NCBI RefSeq assembly: GCF_921293095.1
Contig: NC_060251.1
Location: 101,232,566 to 101,296,565, forward strand
Direction of reading: 5' to 3'
Source: Ischnura elegans
Lineage: Eukaryota > Arthropoda > Insecta > Odonata > Coenagrionidae
DNA: 64,000 nt
Positions 22,843 through 34,715 of this stretch are shown piece by piece (positions within the stretch are counted from its first letter, which is position 1; each line of letters begins with the position of its first letter). The translations under genes and the position numbers were made by a program. Under the pieces are notes generated by a model. The model was not told the DNA's origin and searched no databases. It was given only the letters and a program-made list of their open reading frames with translations.

Positions 22843-25800
22843 CTAAAATATTCCAAATGTCTCTTTGGGGAATATCGGTTAACTTGTTAAGCTGTATCTT
22901 CGTTTTTACTCCTTTGTTTCAGTAATTAAGTGAATTAATGGTACTTGATTCAGTATTGGGAATGTAACTGCTAACCCGATATGATGACTGCGGGACTGGA
23001 AGAATTGTAAAAGCTTATTTTAAAAGATTATTTGATTTTTTCTAATTATATATATGACAATAATTATGAACTCATAAATTAATAAACAAAAATATTAATA
23101 AAACATCATAATGGCAGACCTACGGTGTGTAATGTCAACTACCACATCTAAAAAAATAGCTGACGGGTGAAGTATTATATTTTAGTGGTGAAGGAGGGAT
23201 AGGGAGGGAGGATGGGGGATAAGGGAAGGGATAGCGGCAATCTGATCTTTGCCACCCATGAAAAAACTACTTGTTCCTCCCCCGAATATTGGACAAAGCG
23301 AGATTATTCAAATAATTCATTCTCATTTAAATACATCAATCTCCATGTTTTTGAACAAAAAATACCATTTTCATGCCACGATGTATAATAAGACCATACC
23401 GGGGCTAAGGCAACACGCTTTTATATAGCTCTCTCTTAGTGCAATTATAAATGACATCCAAAAAACTGTTTCTTTCTTCATTCTGTGTTCTAAATCTCCT
23501 CTTAAATTGTGTGTGTTATTTTTTATTTGAAAGAACTTGGACCATAGGATATTGTGTTTGAAAGATATCTTGTTTCTAAGTTTATTTTTTAGTCTACAGT
23601 TTTAATCAAAAGTATGTGTAATATCTTGGTTAACAAATTCATATTTTTCTAGAATAACTCAGAATAATATTGAAATAATATAATGCATAAAAGTTGTAAC
23701 ATTAATTACATCTCCCTCCATCGCAGCACTGAAGATATTTATATCCCAAAACAGCATGTACTTTTCAAAAAGCCCAATGCTGAACTTTTATCTACATAAC
23801 TTTGAGTCTTTTGAGGATACGATGAACTTTTTATTTAATTATCAATACTATTTATTTACCTATCTAAGAAATTGATATTGACTGACCATGTTATTAATTC
23901 CGTTATAGTGATAAAACATCATATATCCCATAATTTTCTTTTTTCAAACAGTAATGATCTAAATTGATAATTTGATTGATTTTAATGATCAGCAATTGAT
24001 CTAACCACACATATGCTCATTTTTCATTTTCTTTTTTCTGACAATAATCATTTTTAACAATCAGCTAATTATAATTGTTACGGAGTTTCTGCCCAGCCTA
24101 ACAGAGGCTTTCTTCATCATAAAAAAGTAAATTACAACCAACCAAATATGAAAACATTTTGCCTCGAGAAACTGAAAATTTGGATGCATCGAAAAAATCC
24201 TTTCCGCCTTGTTGCAAGAAAAGTAAATTCTAAATTTTGGAATGGGTTATCAATGGAGTTATGGAAAGCGTACTACACATTGTGAGAATACAATACCAAG
24301 GTAATTAATTTTTTAAAAAGTGTCTCCAAAATTTTGCCAAGTAAGCGCAAAGAAGGTACTGTAATGAGAAAAAGAATAGTATTGCTCATGATGCCTGTAA
24401 TCGTCGCTTTGAGTCAATAAGAATGAATTTCCACATCTTATACTTACCTAAGTAATCCAGATGGACTGGCAATGTTACTAATTCTATGATACTGATGACT
24501 ACATTGAAACACAAGCTGGATAAGCACAATGACCAATGGCTGATGTCTCGTAAGTATAGAGACATCTTTCTTTCCCATTCTTTCGGTGAATTACTGTATT
24601 AGTATGCAAGAAGGGTAGATTTTCAGATTGAGACAATCTCTAGCCGCTATACTAAGGGTAAGGTACAATGAGGGCATTCTTTAAAAAAATTCCGACATTA
24701 TTCTTCAAGATAAAGAGTAATAAATATTCAGTGAGATCATTGTGTCAGGAGATATTTCTCAATCAGGTTATAATCGAGAGAACTTCACATTCTATCGTTC
24801 TGGAGCAATTCATAAAAGATAAAAATAATAAGCGGAAATAGCACTCGAATGCTCCACTGACACTGAGAGCTTGTGAATAAGGAACTCTAGATTAAGAATG
24901 TAATTCTTGTACTGAAGGGCTCGGCATTACTTTGATAAAATTTATTCTTGAGTGTATTTCACCCATTCATATGAGGGATTTAGAAGATCTATGAACTGCA
25001 TTTTGAGCCCACTCTCCAACAAAAGGAAACCAAAATAATTTAGCCAACATAAGCTCTTCACCACCGTCCACCAATAACTGGCAATGGAATATATTTTGAA
25101 GCAATTCTTAAGCGTAGAATTACAGAAAACCAAAGCGTTGTGCACAAGTATCACTCCCGCCCAGAATTCTCCTATGAAATTACTCTGAAGTTTAATTTTA
25201 GTTGTTTAAAAAGTTCCACGCATTTAATAAAACTACGCCCCACTTTGATCTTCTGGTGATCAAACTTCATGCTATATTCCTAGAACTTTTTACCAAGTTG
25301 TTACACAGCACCTGATCATCCTCCAACCGCCTAACTCTAACGTCAATCCTTCCTATTTGGGTAAGAAATTTTTTTCTCCCACGCCTCCCGTACAATATGA
25401 TTAATGTTGTTCATTGAACTAAATGAAATAAAAAGACTTATTCTTCAGCACTCTATTTTTCTCTCTTTCAGGATAGTTCCTTAATATCCCTGATGATCTT
25501 CTTCCTTGTTTTATTCATTCTATCCAAATAATAAAATAATAATTATTATTAATAATATTATTTATTTAATCCTATCTTTTGTTTTTACATCTGGATACAA
25601 AAATAATAAGGGAACGAGCTTTAGGTGGTCTCCAAGGTCATAGGACCAGAATTGAGCCAATATCAAATAACAAAATGTATACCAAAAAAAAAGTAATAAT
25701 GCAGTATATGATACATGAGTGTTTTGGATAAATAACATAAAAATAAATTTTCAATTATTTCTTGCGAGAAAAGCCAGTCTTTAGCAAGTCTTAACATTAC

Positions 25801-26522
25801 ATTTGAGGATTTATTTTTTCTTAATTATAGTGGGCAGTAAATGAAATAACTTTGGCCCCATGTAAAGAAAACAGCGTGTATATAATGTTGACTTAGGTCT
25901 GTTTGCTACTACAAATGACTCACTCCTTAAATTATTTTTAATTTATCACATCCACTCGGCATATTTCCACTCCTGGCAAAAAACAATTTAAGCACTTTGA
26001 ATAAATACAAATGCTTTAGTGGCAACAATTTTAGGCCCACAAACAACGGAAATGAGTGCTCATAATAATTTTTAGACAACATTCCCCGAAGTATTTTTTT
26101 TTGCAAAACGAGTGCACACTTAAATGTGCTGAACTATGCACTGCCCCAGCAGATTATACAATAAGAAATTATAGAATAACAATAAACAAGAGCATGGTAA
26201 ATGTTTTTCTTAGCGGAAGTGGAAATTTGTTTCGTAGGTAGTAAAATTTGGACAAGGCACTTCTAAGGCATTTGTTTACAGTAAGTAAATAATAAAATAC
26301 GAAGGAAAGCAGCACTATTCACCAAAACTGCTACGGGCATACACAAAGCGTTAAACAGATGTTAAAAGAATTAGGCAGGGAGCCGATAGAGACTTAGGAG
26401 GCTGCGCGCGAGGCATATATTGCTTCAGCAATTGAGAAATGATATCTTTCAGAGCGACACGGAGAACATGATATTAGAACCCCATTATATTCCCAGGTCC
26501 GACAGAAACGATTAAGTAAGAA
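22843..26522. other. Intergenic, mostly nothing recognised
   Basis: AT-rich sequence with poly-purine stretches near 23185-23235. The only item I could separate is the hammerhead-like unit near 24.1 kb, listed separately. Confidence 0.35.
24069..24125 (-). mobile_element. Single hammerhead-like unit (degenerate)
   Basis: On the minus strand the order is TGATGAAGAAA, a GCCT-CTGTT-AGGC stem-loop, then GGGCAGAAACTCCG. This is the same arrangement (CTGAWGA, stem, GAAAC) as the foldbacks elsewhere in the window, but no inverted partner is visible. Confidence 0.3.
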
Positions 26523-27000
26523 AGATATTTTTCAAAATATATAGGAATAGGAATTCATTTTTCCCCCGAACAATAGATGAATTAAATGAATGGTAGGCGT
26601 GATTAAGTTAGAACATATCCTTTTTAATTGTTTACGGCTGGTATACTATCATCCCCCGCCACAGGCCTATTGAGGCGGCTTGCGGGGTAGTATGAATATT
26701 CAAATATCCCTTGGCCTTCCTCGGGAGATATCTCCTTTAACATTTCCCTCTATCATATTCCTCACGCAATCGAAACTTCTTATGGCGCAGCCAAGTACTC
26801 CTCAGGTGAATAATGCTCCAAAGTTATCTCGCTTCTCCTATTCTTCGATGAATCTTCCTCTTTCTCACTGATCTGTTCATTTGATCTTAAGCAACCGCGC
26901 CAGGTGTCAAAAGTCATTAAGTATTTTCGGGTCCGCTTTTCCAATGGCTTATTTTTCTCATCTTTTGAACGCCACCTACCCATTGATATTATTTTATCCA
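26523..27000. repeat. Dispersed repeat, copy 1 of 2
   Basis: Matches 33236-33661 in direct orientation. Shared landmarks are GAATTC-TTTTTCCCCCGAAC, GGTAGGCGTGATT, GGGGTAGTATGAATAT, CTTCCTCGGGAGATATCTCC and CACGCAATCGAAACTTCTTA. This copy has about 50 extra bases around 26640-26690. The similar short peptides encoded in the two copies simply reflect the shared repeat. Confidence 0.7.
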
Positions 27001-27075
27001 TTTTTTTGTTTCATTTAAATACCGAGCGTTATATTCCGGAAGCGTCTGATCTAGGGTGTAGCGCTTTACGGTGGG

Positions 27076-27330
27076 GAAACGTGGACACTTCGGAAGGAGG
27101 ACGAGAGAAGACAGGAGGCGTTCGAGAGGTGGGTATGGCGAAGAACGGAGAAGGTGAGGTAGACGGAGAAGAGAAAGAACGAAGTTTTGGGCATGGTGGG
27201 TGAGGAGAGGCAGCTTCCAGATGAGATACGGAGGAGACAGAAAGTATGGATGGAGGGAATACTTACCGGAGGGGGTAGGCATTATTGGACTTATAGGCCT
27301 TAAGGGAGTAGGCCTCATTGTAAACTGAAG
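27076..27330 (+). pseudogene. Degraded LINE reverse transcriptase C-terminus
   Basis: Reading through stops gives ETWTLRKEDERRQEAFERWV, then WRRTEKV, a stop, and VLGMVGEERQLPDEIRRRQK followed by VWMEGILTGG. This is the familiar C-terminal tail of insect endonuclease-reverse transcriptase elements (WTLRK-ED-RRLEAFE-W-WRR and RRRQ--W-GHIL). The frame is interrupted and only the tail is present, so it is a dead 5'-truncated copy. Confidence 0.6.
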
Positions 27331-27539
27331 AGCGAAGTACAGAAAAGGAAGGGAGGCGGCCAGAATGCTTCTTAAGTACTCCTTGGAAACCTGCCTTTAA
27401 AAGTAGGAAACTTTAATTAAAATAATAAATACCGATCTCTCCTTCAATATATTTTGCGTTTTCGCCGATTGCAATTTTAAAACGCTCTTGCCTAGTGTAC
27501 TACAATTAGAAACTCTGTGTCCTGTATAATTGCTAAAAG

Positions 27540-27800
27540 GAATTAGTTACCCAACCCTGTAAGCGGTACCCATGGCCATCACGTCTTCAAACGAAAGGAA
27601 AAGCAAGCGGGACCCAGAAGGCGAGTGCCCAACCCCTCCATCTCGCGGGTGAGTGAGCAAACACGAATGACGTCACACCAGGTGCAAGAACCCGGAAGGC
27701 CTACCTACTTGCTGCGTTCCCCATGACATTCCGTCGTGTTGTTCACGTCAGGCAGCTTCTTCCTGAGGCAATGGCGACAAGGTGCCGCCGCTCCAGGTCC
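27540..27800. other. GC-rich island with a CRE-like TGACGTCA
   Basis: Noticeably GC-richer than the flanks, with a palindromic TGACGTCA near 27668, and CACGTC/GACGTC-like motifs nearby. No coding frame is recognised. It could be a regulatory element or an old repeat. Confidence 0.25.
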
Positions 27801-28813
27801 CTCAATGATTTGTAATTAAAGCTCGTAAAGAGAGCCTTTTGACTCTTTGTAACAGATGGACTAAAGGAATTGACCAGTATCTTCAACAGAAAGTTTTATG
27901 ATGGATTTTATCATCCTCAGGGTTAAAATAGTCCGAAGGAAATGGGAAGATAATGTGCCACTCAGCACCTTAACTTGGTTGGAAACCCGAAAATCTTCAC
28001 AATCATCAAAAGATATAATTTGCTGGCTCAATAAAAATAACCAAAAATTGTTTCTTATGCCGATCATTCGAGCAAAGGAAAGCGATAACAAATAATGAGT
28101 AGAACGCGGAAAAATTCTTTTCATTTGTTGTGAAAGAGGGAATTTTTGTATTTTGATGCAAATATTCAATATTTTCGTTAAGAATAAAGTATTTTAGTTG
28201 CATAGTTAAATACTTTCTGGGAAATTTTAGGTGGGCGTAGTCGTTTTACAAAAAATAGGCTTTTCTGGTATTGCTTTCCAAAAAGCACACATTCAACATT
28301 TCTCAGGTGGATCACTTAAGTGGATTTTACAAACTGAGATTTTACGACATGAAATCCGCGAAACTGCGGTAATTCTGAGCAAGCAAATGCTCGTATTAAT
28401 TTGAATCTTGTTAATAAGAAAGATAATATAATTAACCCCAGAAAAATCGATGAATAACAAATATATATTCTATTCTAACACAATTCATTATCCTTATGCA
28501 TCAAGATGAAAAATGATGAGTACTGAGACAGTAAAACAAAGACGCTATGCTGACATGTCCTCTGCCCTACATTGACGGCTTTCACTTCACTTTTCTTGAG
28601 AAATTTCCAATCAGAATCAATTTTAACAATCATACCCTTAGCTATTTATAAATTTTTAACGAGAATCACGCTTAATTTCCATTTGTTTAAACTTTTGCGA
28701 GCTATTTGTGGCAGTTAAATTCCCAATAGTGAATCAAGTATCATTTATTCCCAAAATAACTGAAACGGATTAAAAAACGAGGGTACTGTTTAGCAATTTA
28801 AAAAAATTGAACT
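27801..28813. other. Intergenic, nothing recognised
   Basis: AT-rich; overlapping short open frames near 27861-28203 on both strands lack recognisable motifs. Confidence 0.35.
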
Positions 28814-28966
28814 TACTTACCAGACCACCAAAAATTTTCATATATCAGCTCCGATGCATTGAAAAATCGGAATTTACCGATACATCTGACATGAGGGTTG
28901 TGCGCTGTCCCTTGCAAGACCGATATTTCGATTTTTCGATAAATTATACCAATGGGGTTCGATTTT
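28814..28966 (+). repeat. Dispersed repeat, copy 2 of 2 (inverted relative to copy 1)
   Basis: Partner of 22705-22842, in opposite orientation about 6 kb away. It runs from CTTACCAGACCACC to CCAATGGGGTTCGATT. Without more copies the ends cannot be fixed. Confidence 0.55.
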
Positions 28967-29881
28967 GCAGTCAACTATGTCTACTCAAACTGGAAAGCCG
29001 TGAATAGTTTTCCATTTCATGCTCTTTTATTAGTGCATAAGCGTTAGCCCTTAATGCTGGTTAGGATTACACTCACCAAGAAACCTCACTCATGTCATCC
29101 TATTTCTATGAGGATTTTACGGAGACTCCTAAGTGACAATCGTTTCTCCGAATTAGCCCGTCAATTTAAACAATGAAGCTTCTGATTTCTGTCAGTATTT
29201 TTCACGTTGCTGTGCTACTTGCATGATTCCAAACACCTCAAAATGTTTGAATAGAACGATAAATAAACTTTGTTCGACAATTAAACGTTACATTACAATT
29301 TATCACTTGAGATAATGTGCAGACATCGAGGTAGTCTTTTTCCTTGCAAAATCGATAAAAAATGGAAATAAATTGGTGTTTGAGGAAAATTTACAATGTA
29401 CTATACTATAGCATGAAAGAGCCGAATTCAACCTTAATTTTCAATTTATAATCGGGCACAACCTATCTTTCATAGTCTGATGTATCCGGTTCAAACTCAT
29501 ACTTAGATGATGGATGTTTACCATGGACGAATTCTTGGCACCAAAAGAATAATTACATTGAACACTAAATGGAAATCATCTCTTCAGCTAGTAGCCATGC
29601 CAGAAGTTATAATCTCATAGGAAATCTCTCTTTGGCAGTATTATGTAAATGACACACTACTTCCATTATCAACGCCTTCACATCGAATGTCGTAACCATC
29701 TTACCTGACTCGTACATCACTAAGAGTAAATTAATGCCTGAAATGGTCTGTTAACCTCATTTTCTCCTATCTTTGTACTTATATCTCTTTGAAGAGCCTG
29801 TGAGTAGGGGTATCACTAATTTTACAGTAAAGATTAACTCTTGCAAGACCCAAAAGGGTGACAAATCATATTGCTGGTAAT
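28967..29881. other. Intergenic, nothing recognised
   Basis: AT-rich sequence, no supported gene or repeat. Confidence 0.35.
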
Positions 29882-29889
29882 ATCTAAAC

Positions 29890-30053
29890 CAGCGGTTCCC
29901 AACCGGTTTAATTATACAATTATTTATAACTGAAACTGTCGCCTAGCTGTTGTGAAATTATGTAATAAAATGTGCACATTACATTTTTCGTGGTACAGTA
30001 TTACTTATATACATATAGTAGGGTACGGGAGGAAAAAAAATTGGGAACCGCTG
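29890..30053. mobile_element. hAT-type MITE
   Basis: Terminal inverted repeats CAGCGGTTCCCAACC and GGTTGGGAACCGCTG-type (right end TTGGGAACCGCTG) begin and end with CAG/CTG as in hAT elements. The flanking 8-mers ATCTAAAC (29882-29889) and ATCCAGAC (30054-30061) agree at 6 of 8 positions, consistent with an aged 8-bp hAT target duplication. The 164-bp element has no coding capacity. Confidence 0.75.
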
Positions 30054-30428
30054 ATCCAGACAATAGAATATTATCAGCATAGATATTAAAACACCATTCC
30101 AAATTTTTTTTACCCCTCTTTCAAGGGTGACTAGGGCTGAAATTGCAATTAGAACAGATATTTATTTCCCTAGCCTATTTATACATTCTAGAAAATTGAA
30201 TGTACTTCGTTCAAGGCATTACTTGAAGATAAAATAAGGAGTGAGTGCTGAGACCCAACAAAACATGTAATTTGAGAAAGAATCAAAGAAAATAACCACT
30301 CTTCCCTGCCAGTGGCCCAGACAATCTCGTAAATAGTATACAATCAGTCTCCCACATATTTGAAAATCCTCAGAAATCTGTTCATTTCTATAAGTAATTT
30401 GGCATGTCCCAATCTACAGCTTCCCCTA

Positions 30429-30979
30429 TCAACCTTCCGTCGGGCGCAATGGATCGGACAGGCACAGCAAGAGAGTTTTATTTTAATTTCTCTGTGTAAC
30501 TAGGCGGCATACACCCTTGACGCTAATAGTAGCTTTTATGTTTTGACATGCTCTATGCTGCCTTTTACTTTTCGCATCTATGAAGACAGATCAGAGGTGT
30601 ACGTAAGCATAATTAAACAAAATAATTTCATAATAAAGAAAAATAAAAGAATCATTAGAAAAATAAGTTAGACAAATAAAAAGCACTGATCTCATAGAAT
30701 TCAGAGGCTAAAATACAGTACATGTAATAATATATAATAACCTTAAGAGAACGTTATATCGCACCTTGCTGGATCGGTCGATGACAGTGTGTAAAGGGGT
30801 ATATACATTGTAAATGAGACATCATTTAAGTGTTAGTTTACACTAATAATGGTGCTTTGAATTTAAAATGTATACCACTGATCCATTTCAATAGTAAATA
30901 ATGTTTTTCACATCTGTGCCTGTCAGGCACATTGCGCCTGAACTCAACAATTCCACTATTGCGCCTGACGGAAGGTTAA
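30429..30979. mobile_element. TTAA-type (piggyBac-like) MITE
   Basis: Ends CCTTCCGTCGGGCGCAAT (from 30433) and ATTGCGCCTGACGGAAGG (to 30975) are inverted repeats with one mismatch. The right flank is TTAA; the left is TCAA, one substitution away. Subterminal GACAGGCACA/TGTGCCTGTC pairs too. No transposase is encoded in the 543-bp element. Confidence 0.7.
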
Positions 30980-33235
30980 CCAATGAGTTGCTCATATTCT
31001 CAATCAATAATAAATTAAGATTTTCGTGCATAAATACCTTAGCAAGTTCGAAATAAAAGCAAATTAAGTGAGCGAAGACACTGATGAAACCATTTATCAC
31101 AGTAATCTAAAAAAAATCCAGTAGAGTAGCAGAAAAATGAATGCTAGGGATGTTTTTCCGGATGTGTCCCGCGTACTTAGTGAGTATCTTGCCCGACGCT
31201 TCGTGGCCATCGCTGGATGCTTCTTCAATTATTCTTCTTCATTCAAGGAATAGAGATAAAATTTCTGTGAAGGTCATTCATAAGGTTTCATGAAGGGAAA
31301 GAGGTTGAAATGGAAGGGGGTGAAGGAGTTGTAACTTTATTTTTATACAACTTCAGAGCAGGATCCCACATATGGCTGATTTTTAAGTTACATTCCCTAT
31401 TGACGCTCTTGTTGCATATCCTTATTTCCAACGCCTCGCGATTTAAGTGGGGTTTGAAGCGTTTCATCTTTACAATTACTTTGGCAATTTGGAAGAGGGA
31501 AAAGTATCCTTACCCCCTCAGAATAAGCGACCAGCAACTGCCACAAAACGTCGGCTAACAAACCCACTAACTTCGCGGAGCACCCTGAAAAAAAACATCA
31601 AGAGGTATCAATGACCCGTAAAATCTTCAAAGAAGAAATGAGACAGAAGGGTGACATTTGTTTACAAGATAAAGTCGAATAAACAGTGTAGGAAACGAAA
31701 ATATTACAACATGTAGAGTATTTGATAACTTATTTACGAATCAGTAACTATCCTCACTGAGAAACACAAATCTAAACCGGAGCCATTAATAAGCAGAACC
31801 TTTTTGAAACCTCTTTGAGTTCATGCTGTCCGGCCTGACAACCTCAGTGGGTCAAGCGTTGTCCTTAGAGATCGTTGGCCGACCATGGCCCTTTTCCTTT
31901 GCTGTCTCCACCACAGATATTCTGTCCAATTGCTCATATGCTATATTATATTACAAATGATTTACCCAAGCCGTCTCGTCAAAGAAATCAAATAAGTACA
32001 AATTAATTTTCACATGCACATGCATCAACACTATGCAACAAAAGTTTTGTTCTTAGCAGGTAAGTATTATTTCTTGGTCTGTAGGATGTTAAAATTGCGA
32101 AAGTGGCCTTCTCATATCTGCTACATTGAAGAATTGGTATATCCCACAAATATTTTTATTCTCTCAAGCAGTTTCAAAATATTCATGGCACATATTATCA
32201 AGAAGACAAAGTCTGCCACATTATTTTAAGCATAAATTAACTCAGCTATGTGTCATTTTCTAAAAACATCCGCTTTATAGTGACACGTGTGAGTTGAAAC
32301 AGGTCACGTAGATGAAAATAATGGTCGAATACTGCCGAGAGTGAATAATAATAATTCCAACAAATGTCGGCCAAAACAGTATATCGGACCCATCCAAACC
32401 TTGCTTTTGTGCTCAGACTGCTGAAATTTTAAGTTTTTCATATCCAAATTTATGAAAAATTGAAACAAATTTTCTGAAGACCAGAGAGATCAAATTTTTA
32501 ATAGCATGCATTTCATTTTTGAGCACTTGGCAGCTGATTGAATACCCCTCGGTGCAAATCCCGGGGACTCAAGGGATTCCATGGAGCTGAGAATGCTTGA
32601 AATGCTCGGTGGACTAAGGTAAGGAACTGGCCCTTCAAAGAAATAAAAATGAATCTTCGCAAGGATAACTAAATAGTCACCATGAAACGTAATTTTTGTT
32701 CTTACATGGTGAGTTTTATTTTCTTGGCTAATAAGATCTATGAAATCACGTAGTGGCCTTCTTATAACTGTTTGTGTGGAATTCACACAGCTGTGGCTAA
32801 ACATCGGGTGAGCTCTACCTCAGCCATCCAAACCAACATTCGGGTTGAAGTACTGATGTAAGTATTTTCTAAGAGGTTAAAATTTTGTATTGGATACACG
32901 GGAATGTTGAAAATCATTTAAGCAGCGCTTAAAACCTGAAAATGATAGCGTTTTCTCCACAAGGATTAACCCTTTCAGTGGCAACCGATTTTCTAGGTAT
33001 TAGTAAGCTAAAAGTACCGAGGCGTTTTTGCTGATTTTTCGGTGGGTTGGGACAAAATTAGGTCTCAAAAATAACACAAAGTATATATTCAAAAACTTTG
33101 GGATTTTCGGTAATATGAGTTTATTCGTATAAATCAGAGAAATTAGTTAATGTTAAAATAAAATGAATATTGACTATTGAATGATTAGTGAACTATCAGC
33201 ATCTAAGAGTGACATTGCAGTGACACTTTTCGCTG
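30980..33235. other. Intergenic, nothing recognised
   Basis: AT-rich. Short frames near 31310-31558 and 32490-32804 have no recognisable domains. Confidence 0.35.
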
Positions 33236-33661
33236 GAGATATTTTTCCGAATGGAAGTTATAGGAATTCGTTTTTCCCCCGAACAATAGAGAACTTGAAC
33301 GAAAGGTAGGCGTGATTTCGATAGAGTATATCCTTTTTATCCGGGGTAGTATGAATATGCAAATATCCCTCGGTCTTCCTCGGGAGATATCTCCTTTAGT
33401 ATTTCCCTCCATCATATTCCTCACGCAATCGAAACTTCTTATGACACAGCCTATCCCCCGAGTTCTCAGGTTCATAATGCTCCAAAGTTACCTCTCTTCT
33501 CCTATTTTTAGATGCATGTCCTTGTTACTCAATCATCTGTTCATTCGCTCTTAAGCAGCCGCCTCAGGTGTCAAAGTCATTAAGTCTTCTCGGGTCCGCT
33601 TTTCCAATTGCCCATTTTTCTCATCCGTTGGATGCTACCTAACTATTGATGTTATTTTACC
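33236..33661. repeat. Dispersed repeat, copy 2 of 2
   Basis: Direct partner of 26523-27000; high similarity across the block from GATATTTTTC to ATTGATGTTATTTTACC. It lacks the roughly 50-bp segment found in the other copy, so one copy carries a small indel. Confidence 0.7.
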
Positions 33662-33679
33662 TTTCCGTTAATTAAGCCA

Positions 33680-34098
33680 ATAAAAGGACAAAACGCATAT
33701 TTTAACTTCCATATATAAATAGGTTGAACTAGCGATGAATGGAATAGCTCCGAAGAACTCATTTGATTCCCAAGTCAACTGTCTCTCACACGCGCGACCT
33801 CAACGTTTCAAAACCCAGTGGACAGCTAATAGTTAGCGACAGAGAAATTCACTTTCTGGAAGACCCATGTCACAGTTATCACTGAAGGCCACAAACAGTT
33901 AAGGTCATTGGTACCGCAGGGTAGAGGAAAGCGTGTCAGTATTTGTTGTGGGATCATCCCAGGGATGGCGGAAGGACAGAGAGTACAACGGCTTGCGCAG
34001 CTGACAGTGTCCTTGACGCCAGCTGCATGGAAGTTCGCAGTTTATCGTGTCACTCTGCGATAAGTCGCATTCTGAAATCGAAGCACTCACCGTCACTC
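33680..34098 (+). promoter_or_regulatory. Possible promoter plus non-coding first exon
   Basis: A CCAAT motif near 33680 and a good TATA box (ATATATAAATAGG, TATAAA at 33714-33719) precede a GC-richer 350-bp stretch that ends with a donor-like CAA|GTAAGT at about 34098. No ATG-initiated frame of useful length follows. If real, this is a 5' UTR exon whose gene continues past or outside the window, and the retrotransposon array would lie in its intron. Confidence 0.2.
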
Positions 34099-34389
34099 AA
34101 GTAAGTACCAACCCATCGGTTAAACAATGAAAATATTAACCTCTCAATTGTGCAGCTGGTGCATTAGCTGGATGCCATACTCTGAGGATGCCATCGTAAA
34201 TTAAGAGGAATCAACACTTCCGATCACCCTGTTTTTCATTGCTTGTTAGTACTAACTCATTCGTATACATCTCATTCAAATGCCATTTGTTGACCGCCAT
34301 GCTGTGGTAGACGTGATAACTAGAATAAAATAAAGGAAATATACTTACTGCAACATTGATATATAAATGCCATCATTTCCTCGTTCTGT

Positions 34390-34441
34390 TTAGGATAGCA
34401 ACGGTATCTCTATTATAATCGAGATACCGTTGCTATCCTAA
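34390..34441. repeat. Perfect 21-bp hairpin
   Basis: TTAGGATAGCAACGGTATCTC is followed after a 10-base loop by its exact complement, and GAGATACCGTTCC recurs just downstream (about 34449). No terminator context; probably the remnant of a foldback repeat. Confidence 0.6.
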
Positions 34442-34663
34442 ATCCTTCGAGATACCGTTCCAGTTCTCAGACAGTAAAAATGTCAGCTACGATAATCTTT
34501 GCCGTCCATTTTCCTATCATTTATTCTATTTTCAGCTCATTTCTAAAAATGTCTAAAATAATCCAGTCGAAAGCTGAATGTGGTGAATCGTCATTGACGA
34601 TCAAATCCTCCTTTGCGGATCTGCGTTCTTATTGGTTGGAAGGCTGTTTCAGTGATTTAATGG

Positions 34664-34667
<4 letters not shown>

Positions 34668-34714
<47 letters not shown>
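34668..34714. repeat. (TAA)n microsatellite, 5' border of the retrotransposon array
   Basis: About 15 uninterrupted TAA units. This is the upstream-most tract of the array and the presumed original type of target. Similar tracts end every element downstream. Confidence 0.9.

Positions 34715-34715
<1 letters not shown>

Noticed and set aside
26680-33554. Conserved peptide (MNIQISLGLPREISPL-like) in frames at about 26.7 and 33.3 kb
   Set aside because: The similarity is explained by the shared DNA repeat; the frames end at different places and the surrounding non-coding repeat is equally conserved.
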